Assembly (NCBI GenBank): GCA_031254955.1
Contig: JAIRTK010000430.1
Span: 1-8,225 of the forward strand
From: Opitutaceae bacterium
GTDB lineage: Bacteria; Verrucomicrobiota; Verrucomicrobiia; Opitutales; Opitutaceae
DNA: 8,225 nucleotides
Reading direction: 5' to 3'
Below, one piece after another: positions 1 to 4,357 of the stretch. The first letter of the stretch is position 1; each line of letters begins with the position of its first letter. The notes under the pieces were generated by a model. That model saw nothing but the letters and a program-made list of their open reading frames with translations. It had not been told where the DNA came from and made no database searches. The position numbers were made by a program, and so were the translations under genes.

Positions 1-69
1 GGTTTGGAGCGTCTCGATTTGACGCTGCATTTTCTGGGCTTGCTTGAGGAGCTTTCCGACGCCTGCCAT
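1..69 (-). CDS. ybaB: YbaB/EbfC-family nucleoid-associated protein (N-terminal fragment)
   Basis: Only the first 23 codons are in the window; the gene runs off the left edge. The start is the ATG at 69-67. The visible peptide begins MAGVGKLLKQAQKMQRQIET. The KLLKQAQKMQ stretch is the typical amphipathic N-terminal helix of the YbaB/EbfC family, small dimeric DNA-binding proteins of about 100 residues that associate with the nucleoid. In many bacteria this gene sits between dnaX and recR, so recR may follow to the left; that is inference and cannot be seen here. No Shine-Dalgarno sequence precedes the ATG; the mRNA leader is C-rich. The call rests on a short fragment, but the helix is characteristic. 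Confidence 0.75.
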   Translation of the reverse strand, partial: MAGVGKLLKQAQKMQRQIETLQT

Positions 70-132
70 GGTGGTGGGTGTTGAGGGAGGTTGTTGGGTT
101 GCTGGTGATGAAAACGAAATCGGAAAACAACA

Positions 133-161
133 CGGATAAGGCGGCGCTCTTCAAGCTTCAA
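133..161 (-). promoter_or_regulatory. Possible sigma-70-type promoter for ybaB
   Basis: On the minus strand TTGAAG (161-156) and TATCCG (138-133) are separated by 17 bp. The -35 box is fair and the -10 box weak. A transcript would start near 126, giving a leader of roughly 57 nt before the ybaB ATG at 69. The 11-bp tandem repeats begin just upstream of the -35 box. This is pattern matching only. Confidence 0.3.
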
Positions 162-167
162 TTGTCC

Positions 168-244
168 CGCAATGGCCTCGCAGTGGCGCCGCAGTGGCCT
201 CGCATTGGCCTGGCATTGGCCCGGCAGTGGCCCGGCAGTGGCCC
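168..244. repeat. 11-bp tandem repeat, about 7 copies
   Basis: Seven contiguous units follow the pattern (C/G)GCA(A/G/T)TGGC(C/G)(C/T), with TGGC invariant. The last two units, 223-233 and 234-244, are identical. The period is close to one helical turn, so the shared GCANTGGC core recurs on one face of the DNA. The repeats lie between the probable ybaB promoter and the 17-bp repeat. No convincing gene covers them; reading frames through them are open only because the units lack stop codons. Confidence 0.85.
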
Positions 245-264
245 GGAGGGCGCGCTCCAAAGGG

Positions 265-315
265 ATGTCGGAAGCCAAAGGGTGTCGGAAGCCAAAGGGT
301 GTCGGAAGCCAAAGG
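265..315. repeat. 17-bp tandem repeat, 3 copies
   Basis: Three head-to-tail copies of (A/G)TGTCGGAAGCCAAAGG occupy 265-281, 282-298 and 299-315. The copies are identical apart from the first base. A partial copy ending CCAAAGG lies just before, at 257-263, and another CCAAAGG occurs in the centre of the adjoining palindrome near 394-400. The low divergence implies recent expansion. Confidence 0.9.
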
Positions 316-323
316 GACGAGGA

Positions 324-484
324 AGGACGCTCGCGCAAGGAGCGGCAGCGTCCCGCCGCCGGACGAGGCAACGCCTCGCCCGTTTGCGAGGGGCCAAAGG
401 CTGCGCGAAAACCCGCGAGGCGTTGCGCGCGCGCGTTGCGCGTGTCGGGCGGCGCGACGCCGCCGCTCCTTGCGCAAGCGTCCC
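324..484. repeat. Large imperfect palindrome (inverted repeat), 161 bp
   Basis: The left arm 324-364 matches the reverse complement of 444-484 at 36 of 41 positions, including a perfect 14-base block (333-346 against 462-475). Pairing resumes further in: GCAACGCCTCGC at 368-379 matches 416-427 in reverse complement. The right arm carries an extra 13 bases that repeat the GCAACGC motif and give a CG-alternating tract at 424-436. The unpaired centre is about 387-407. Both strands therefore read similarly: conceptual translations of either strand contain AQGAAASRR and DAAAPCAS. The element lies between two minus-strand genes, so a transcript leaving the 588-1070 gene would fold here. It resembles a REP/MITE-like element; no known family is assigned. 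Confidence 0.85.
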
Positions 485-551
485 CGCAGGGACTCGACTT
501 ATGAAGCGCACCCGGAGCGGAAATGGCGCGGGCATTCCCTTCCCCTCCCTC

Positions 552-582
552 CCGGCAAAGCCGCCGCCGCCGCTTCGCCCGG
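552..582 (-). terminator. Hairpin just after the hypothetical gene, possible terminator
   Basis: Minus-strand RNA downstream of the stop at 588 can pair 582-572 with 562-552 (CCGG plus AAGC-type pairing, one bulge and one wobble) around a GGC-repeat loop. No U tract follows, only a G/A-rich run, so a classical intrinsic terminator is not supported. Confidence 0.3.
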
Positions 583-587
583 TGTGC

Positions 588-1070
588 TCACGACAGCCGG
601 TCGCTGCCGAAGAGCACGATCACGTTGTCCAGCTCGTGCTTCACAAATTCGTCGCGATACCGCGCCGAAAGCGCGTCCATCCGATCCATTTCGAGATCGT
701 AATTTTCCTCGCAAGGCATCCCCGGCGACAGCGGCTCCCTCGCGCATTCACGTTCCAAATCCCTCTCGGCAAGGCGGTCGCACAGCTCGTCCCAGAAACA
801 GTCGTTTTCGAATTTCTCGATCAATTCGTCCGCGCGTCCGTTTTCCAGCTCCTGCGATTCCTCCATCGGCTCGCCGGAATCGGGGTCGCCTTGGACCAAG
901 TTCGCGCAACCCATGTTCGGGGCGTTGCGCAAGAGCATCTGGTAAACCGCCTCATAGCGTCCGGGGCGTGCGTCGTCGAGTTCCTCGTCGTGGGAGGTCG
1001 CCACCCACATGCCCATGTAGGCAAGTTCGAGCAGACGGGCGTATTCCTTCTGAGTGATGGAGATTTTCAT
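588..1070 (-). CDS. Hypothetical acidic protein, 160 residues
   Basis: I do not recognise a named family. The start chosen is the ATG at 1070-1068, giving MKISITQKEYARLLELAYMG at the N-terminus; a TTG at 1106-1104 would add 12 residues but lies at the predicted transcript start. The protein is strongly acidic (many Asp/Glu), has no signal peptide or membrane segment, and carries scattered Cys residues (about 55, 91, 97, 109, 120) without a clear CxxC pair. Residues 1-25 form a predicted amphipathic helix; residues 60-80 (GDPDSGEPMEESQELENG) look like a disordered acidic linker, followed by a helical region rich in charged pairs. Codon use is GC-biased like the neighbours, which supports a real gene. 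It is probably cytoplasmic and transcribed alone. No SD sequence is evident. Confidence 0.75.
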   Translation of the reverse strand: MKISITQKEYARLLELAYMGMWVATSHDEELDDARPGRYEAVYQMLLRNAPNMGCANLVQGDPDSGEPMEESQELENGRADELIEKFENDCFWDELCDRLAERDLERECAREPLSPGMPCEENYDLEMDRMDALSARYRDEFVKHELDNVIVLFGSDRLS

Positions 1071-1111
1071 GCGGGAATCGTCTGCCCGTCGGTCGGTAAA
1101 ATGCAAACGAG

Positions 1112-1117
1112 ATTATG
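1112..1117 (-). promoter_or_regulatory. Possible -10 element of the hypothetical gene
   Basis: CATAAT on the minus strand (1117-1112) matches the -10 consensus at five of six bases and would start a transcript near 1105, about 35 nt before the ATG at 1070. No good -35 box exists at the right distance; that position falls in the G-rich tract at 1121-1149. Confidence 0.35.
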
Positions 1118-1120
1118 CGA

Positions 1121-1149
1121 GGGCGTGGGCGGGGAGGGAGGGGGGCGGG
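1121..1149 (+). other. G-quadruplex-forming tract
   Basis: Five or more runs of at least three G (1121-1123, 1127-1129, 1131-1134, 1136-1138, 1140-1145, 1147-1149) are separated by loops of one to three bases. This fits the standard intramolecular G-quadruplex pattern with very short loops. It lies on the template strand, immediately upstream of the -10-like box of the minus-strand hypothetical gene. Confidence 0.7.
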
Positions 1150-1211
1150 CGGACGGCTTCACGGGTGCCATTAGACGTGTCCGCCAACCCTGCTTTCGCA
1201 GTCACAATCGC

Positions 1212-1241
1212 TGATGTTACGTGATGTTATGTGATGTTGCG
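1212..1241. repeat. 10-bp tandem repeat, 3 copies
   Basis: TGATGTTACG, TGATGTTATG and TGATGTTGCG follow one another without gaps at 1212-1221, 1222-1231 and 1232-1241. The unit is near one helical turn and is AT-richer than the surroundings. It sits between ispD and the downstream minus-strand gene. The rest of the 1071-1353 gap shows no further gene I would support. Confidence 0.8.
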
Positions 1242-1353
1242 CAGCGCCGGTCCTCTTGCGTTGGCGACACACTAAACCGAATAGGCACTGGTTCGATAAA
1301 GGCTCTGGTGGCCTCGATTAGTTCCGGCATGGTATTCCAACTTGGTCTTCCCC

Positions 1354-2079
1354 TCACGCCCGCGGCGCGAGGCCGTCACCGCGCGGCTCCCCGCCGGCGC
1401 TTCGTTTGAGCGAGGCGTCGATGAACTCGAAGTAAGAAAGGTCCGCCGGCGTGGTGAGCTTGGGATTCGGATGCGGATTTTCCAGCAACGCGACGGGATG
1501 CGCCAGCAGCTCCACGGCGGCGGCGTCATCGGTGATGGCCACGCCGCGCGTCATCACGCGGGCGTAGGCGCGGGTGATGAGGTCGCGGTCAAACACCTGC
1601 GGCGTCTCCATCGCCCAGAGGCGCGAGCGGTCGAGGGTTTTCAGGAGGCCGGTGTCGGCGTGCTGCTTGATCGTGTCGGCGACGCGCCGGGCGAGGACGA
1701 CGGCGTGCTCGCGGCGGACGATTTTGTGAAGCGCGACGAGTTGCTCGGGCCGGATGAAGGGGCGCGCGCAATCATGGATAAACACATGCGCGATGTCGGC
1801 GGGCAGCGCCTCCAGCGCCGCGGCGACGGAGTCCCGCCGGGTGCGTCCGCCCCGGATAAAGACCGACGGCGTGGGCGCATAGGCGGAAAGCCCGGTGAGC
1901 TGGCGCTGGTCGCGGGTGGTGATGACATAATAATCCGCCACCCCGCTGGCCATGAAGGCGGCGACGGAGCGGGCGAACAACGGATGGCCGCCGAGCGGGG
2001 CGAGCACTTTGTCGTAAACGACCCCCTGCATGCGTTTGCCGCTCCCGGCGGCGAGAAGAATGGCTGCGGTTCGGCTCAT
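1354..2079 (-). CDS. ispD: 2-C-methyl-D-erythritol 4-phosphate cytidylyltransferase
   Basis: IspD joins CTP and methylerythritol 4-phosphate to give CDP-ME, the third step of the MEP route to isoprenoids, in the cytosol. The 241-residue product is close to the family's usual 225-240. Visible motifs: the nucleotide-binding loop LAAGSGKRM (9-17) with Lys24 in DKVLAPL; GGRTRRDSV (77-85); HDCARPFI (102-109); METPQVF (157-163); TDDAAAVE (183-190); and the C-terminal PKLTTPADL (206-214), which matches the family's IKITTPEDL. The start is the ATG at 2079-2077, because MSRTAAILLAAG is where the family begins; upstream codons are non-conserved and Arg/Cys-rich. No ispF follows, although the two are often adjacent. 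A 17-bp duplication spans the start region. Residues 222-241 form a short non-conserved tail. Confidence 0.95.
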   Translation of the reverse strand: MSRTAAILLAAGSGKRMQGVVYDKVLAPLGGHPLFARSVAAFMASGVADYYVITTRDQRQLTGLSAYAPTPSVFIRGGRTRRDSVAAALEALPADIAHVFIHDCARPFIRPEQLVALHKIVRREHAVVLARRVADTIKQHADTGLLKTLDRSRLWAMETPQVFDRDLITRAYARVMTRGVAITDDAAAVELLAHPVALLENPHPNPKLTTPADLSYFEFIDASLKRSAGGEPRGDGLAPRA

Positions 2080-2108
2080 GATTGTAACAAGCTCATGATT
2101 GTGACAGA
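2075..2108. repeat. 17-bp tandem duplication at the ispD start
   Basis: CTCATGATTGTAACAAG (2075-2091) is followed directly by CTCATGATTGTGACAGA (2092-2108); the first 15 bases differ at one position. Each copy contains a CAT, that is a minus-strand ATG. Because 17 is not a multiple of three, the two ATGs are in different frames. Confidence 0.85.
2076..2096 (-). other. Six-codon leader ORF overlapping the ispD start (ATGA)
   Basis: On the minus strand an ATG at 2096-2094 opens MSLLQS and stops at TGA 2078-2076. That stop overlaps the ispD ATG (2079-2077) as ATGA, the arrangement typical of translational coupling. It arises because the ispD start region, ACAATCATGAGC, is present twice. No SD precedes either ATG clearly, so translation of the leader is unproven. 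Confidence 0.4.
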
Positions 2109-2223
2109 CTGAAGGACTGTGGCACGTTCGCCCCGGCAGGCAAGGGCGGAGATGGCCTCGCTGCGCCACTCTGTCGCCCGTCCGCACGGCCCGCCGGGCG
2201 ATTCCGGCACACCGCGCCCGACA

Positions 2224-2237
2224 CCGGCGCGCGCCGG
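2224..2237. repeat. 14-bp perfect GC palindrome between ispD and mcsA
   Basis: CCGGCGC is followed directly by its reverse complement GCGCCGG. About 24 bp beyond it lie TGCCGG and a T8 tract (2268-2275), which could pair at distance with CCGGCA at 2204-2209. No plus-strand gene lies upstream that would need a terminator, so the role is unclear. The remainder of 2109-2440 shows no gene I would support. Confidence 0.55.
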
Positions 2238-2439
2238 ACACACCCTCTCGCGCTGGGGAAATGCCGGTTTTTTTTGTAAATTAGATGTGGCATGCTTGGT
2301 GCAAACCCAAATGATTCACGCACGACAACCGTGCGCCCGGCCCAAACACCCGGCACCGCGCCGTATCGCATCCATTTCCGCCATCGACACGTCTTCTCCT
2401 CCGCACTCTCCTATCTTTCCCACACCGCTCTCGCCACAC

Positions 2440-2580
2440 CGACTCCGCCACACCAATTCCACCACGCCACCACGCCACCCATACCACGCCACACCACGTC
2501 ACTCATACCACACCACCACCACGTCACCCATACCACGCCACCACGTCACGCCACCCACATCACCACACCACCCGCGCCAC
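2440..2580. repeat. Low-complexity CCAC-rich tract with approximately 24-bp repeats
   Basis: The plus strand here consists almost entirely of C, A and T in CAC/CCAC words, with G only in occasional CG steps. Within it CACYCATACCACRCCAC recurs at 2476-2492, 2500-2516 and 2525-2541, a spacing of 24-25 bp, each followed by CACGT-type sequence. It lies upstream of the mcsA promoter. Open frames through it have no coding character. Confidence 0.75.
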
Positions 2581-2632
2581 CCGCGCGCAAACCGATCTTT
2601 TAGCATTGTCCCGCCACCATCCTCGACGAACG

Positions 2633-2641
2633 TGATATATT
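2633..2641 (+). promoter_or_regulatory. Extended -10 promoter of mcsA-mcsB-clpC
   Basis: TGATATATT fits the extended -10 pattern TGnTATAAT (hexamer TATATT at 2636-2641, one mismatch). No -35 box is seen at 16-18 bp spacing; TTGTCC at 2606-2611 is too far away, and extended -10 promoters often lack one. With usual spacing transcription would begin near 2648, which is the A of the mcsA ATG, so the transcript would be leaderless or nearly so. No CtsR-type direct heptamer repeat is visible around it. Confidence 0.55.
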
Positions 2642-2647
2642 CCCATC

Positions 2648-3154
2648 ATGGCCAGCCCTCTTAAATGCGATCTCTGCTCGAAACCCGCCACGGTGCACCT
2701 CACCCAAATCGTTAACAACAAGGTGCACAAGATCGACCTGTGCGAAGCCTGCGCCCAAGCCAAAGGCCTCACCGACCCCACCGGCTTCTCGCTGTCCGAC
2801 CTCCTCCTCAAAGCATCGCTCAACCCCGAAAACTCCGAACCCGGCCCCCGCTGCGAACAATGCGGCTTCACCCAGAACGACTTCAAAAAAACCGGCCGCT
2901 TCGGCTGCCCCCACTGCTACGAAACCTTCAAGACACTGCTCGGGCCGATGCTCGACAACATGCACAAAGGCACCACCCACACCGGCAAAATCCCGCAAAA
3001 AGCCCTCGCCCGCAAATCCCTCTACGACCGCCTCACCACACTCGAACTCGACCTCTCCGAGGCCATCAAAACCGAGCGCTACGAAGACGCCGCCCGCTAC
3101 CGCGATGAAATCAACCAAGTCAAACAAGCCTTCGGGGAAAAACCCGCGGAATAA
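2648..3154 (+). CDS. mcsA: McsA, activator of protein-arginine kinase (UVR-domain zinc protein)
   Basis: McsA binds and activates the arginine kinase McsB and links it to ClpC. The 168-residue product is close to the roughly 180 of Bacillus subtilis McsA. It has four CxxC pairs suited to two zinc sites: Cys7/Cys10, Cys32/Cys35, Cys69/Cys72 and Cys87/Cys90. A C-terminal UVR (UvrB/UvrC) motif occupies about 124-162, with LSEAIKTERYEDAARYRDEI at its core; ClpC carries a similar motif in its middle domain. The start MASPLKCDLC puts the first zinc pair at the expected distance from the N-terminus. There is no Shine-Dalgarno sequence, and the likely promoter -10 ends only 6 bp before the ATG. Its final 50 bp overlap mcsB, so the two are probably translated together. 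Confidence 0.92.
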   Translation: MASPLKCDLCSKPATVHLTQIVNNKVHKIDLCEACAQAKGLTDPTGFSLSDLLLKASLNPENSEPGPRCEQCGFTQNDFKKTGRFGCPHCYETFKTLLGPMLDNMHKGTTHTGKIPQKALARKSLYDRLTTLELDLSEAIKTERYEDAARYRDEINQVKQAFGEKPAE

Positions 3155-4265
3155 CCAACCCGCCACCATCGCCGCCCTCCTCGCCACACCCTCGGAACTC
3201 ACCGGCGACGCCGCGGGCAAATGCGCCATCGTCCTCATGACGCGCATCCGCCTCGCGCGCAACCTCGCCGGCCACCGCTTCCCCGGACGGGCCACCGAAA
3301 CGCAACGCGCGACCATCCTCGAAACCTGCCGCGCCGCCCTCGCCGCCACCACCCCCCTCAAACACGCCGCCCAAGCCTCCATCGACGAACTCAGCGAACT
3401 CGACCGCCAGATCCTCGTCGAACGCCACCTCATCAGCCGCGAACTCAGCGAAGCGAAAAACGGCTCCGGCGTCATCATCAGCCCCGACCAGACCCTCTCC
3501 ATCATGATCAACGAAGAGGACCACCTGCGCCTCCAAGTCCTCCGCGCCGGCTTCCAACTCAAAAAAGCCTGGGCCGCCATCGACACCCTCGACACCACAC
3601 TTGAAGATTACCTCGACTACGCCTTCTCGCCCACACTCGGCTACCTCACCGCCTGCCCCACCAACCTCGGCACCGGCCTGCGCGCCTCGGCCATGATGCA
3701 CCTCCCCGCGCTCGTCATCTCCAGCCAGATGGAAAAAGTCGTGCGCGCCGTCAACCAACTCGGCCTCGTCGTCCGCGGACTCTTCGGCGAAGGCTCCGAC
3801 GCCTCCGGCAGCATCTTCCAAATCTCCAACCAGACCACCCTCGGCGAATCCGAAGACACCATCATCAAACGCCTCGGCTCCGTCCTCCACTCCATCATCG
3901 AACACGAACTCAACGCCCGCGCCCGCCTCGTCGAAAACGACGCCGCCCGACTCCAAGACAAAATCGGCCGCGCCTACGGCATCCTCCAACACAGCCACCT
4001 CCTCACCTCCGGCGAAGCCATGAACCTCCTCTCACTCGTGCGCCTCGGCGCCGACCTCGGCTACTTCCCGGAAACCAGCCGCTCCCTCGTGGACCGCCTC
4101 TTCATCGAAACCCAACCCGGCCACATCCAGCACACCTCGAAAACCGACCTCGACCCCGCCCGCCGCGACACCCGCCGCGCCAGCCACCTCCGCGCCGAAT
4201 TCGCCACCTTCCCCCCGCCCGATTTCCCGCGCGCCACGGACGCAAAGACACAACCCGACAACTAA
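3105..4265 (+). CDS. mcsB: McsB, protein-arginine kinase
   Basis: McsB phosphorylates arginine residues on proteins using a phosphagen-kinase fold; in Bacillus the mark sends substrates to ClpC-ClpP. Family signatures are clear: TRIRLARN (46-53), ERHLISREL (106-114), INEEDH (135-140, with the catalytic Glu pair), the active-site loop ACPTNLGTGLRASAMMHLPA (183-202) with Cys184, GEGSDASGSIFQISNQ (228-243), and RDTRRA (354-359), which matches the RDxxRA phosphoarginine-binding motif. All key residues are present. The 386-residue length exceeds the usual 355-365 because of about 20 extra residues at each end; the tail (365-386) is Pro/Asp-rich. The ATG at 3105 is the only ATG, GTG or TTG that keeps the conserved N-terminus; the next is Met45, inside it. 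That forces a 50-bp overlap with mcsA. Confidence 0.95.
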   Translation: MKSTKSNKPSGKNPRNNQPATIAALLATPSELTGDAAGKCAIVLMTRIRLARNLAGHRFPGRATETQRATILETCRAALAATTPLKHAAQASIDELSELDRQILVERHLISRELSEAKNGSGVIISPDQTLSIMINEEDHLRLQVLRAGFQLKKAWAAIDTLDTTLEDYLDYAFSPTLGYLTACPTNLGTGLRASAMMHLPALVISSQMEKVVRAVNQLGLVVRGLFGEGSDASGSIFQISNQTTLGESEDTIIKRLGSVLHSIIEHELNARARLVENDAARLQDKIGRAYGILQHSHLLTSGEAMNLLSLVRLGADLGYFPETSRSLVDRLFIETQPGHIQHTSKTDLDPARRDTRRASHLRAEFATFPPPDFPRATDAKTQPDN

Positions 4266-4357
4266 ACACACACGCACGCTCCACCACCGGCAAGCCCCCC
4301 CCCCCGCTCCACCACCGACGCACAGCCACTCCCCCCGGCACCACTAAAAAACCATTT
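4266..4357 (+). other. mcsB-clpC spacer with C11 tract and 12-bp direct repeat
   Basis: The 92-bp gap is C/A-rich and almost free of G and T. GCTCCACCACCG occurs at 4278-4289 and again at 4306-4317, either side of an uninterrupted run of 11 C (4295-4305). No terminator hairpin or -10 box is evident, so clpC is probably co-transcribed with mcsAB. The last bases before clpC are A/T-rich with no SD. Confidence 0.7.

Noticed and set aside
265..315. CRISPR-like array
   Set aside because: The 17-bp units are contiguous with no unique spacers.
78..1214. Plus-strand open frame of 378 codons
   Set aside because: It crosses the tandem repeats, the palindrome and the opposite strand of the hypothetical gene; Arg/Ala/Gly-rich with no coherent domain.
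1217..1330. Minus-strand small ORF of 37 codons beginning MPELIEATRAF, 23 bp after ispD
   Set aside because: Codon use is unlike the native genes, there is no convincing SD, and its end runs into the 10-bp repeat. Not enough to call a gene.
2080..2241. 54-residue N-terminal extension of IspD
   Set aside because: Arg/Cys-rich and unlike any IspD; the family motif begins at MSRTAAILLAAG, and the extension crosses the start duplication.
2204..2275. Possible intrinsic terminator (CCGGCA ... TGCCGG followed by T8) on the plus strand
   Set aside because: The arms are 52 bases apart and no plus-strand gene lies upstream to terminate.
2119..2664. Plus-strand open frame through the ispD-mcsA gap
   Set aside because: His/Thr/Pro low-complexity product derived from the CCAC-rich tract, ending inside mcsA in another frame.
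3120..3998. Antisense reading frame of 292 codons opposite mcsB
   Set aside because: Same cause: low-complexity Glu/Val/Gly/Phe composition, and McsB on the plus strand is conserved throughout.
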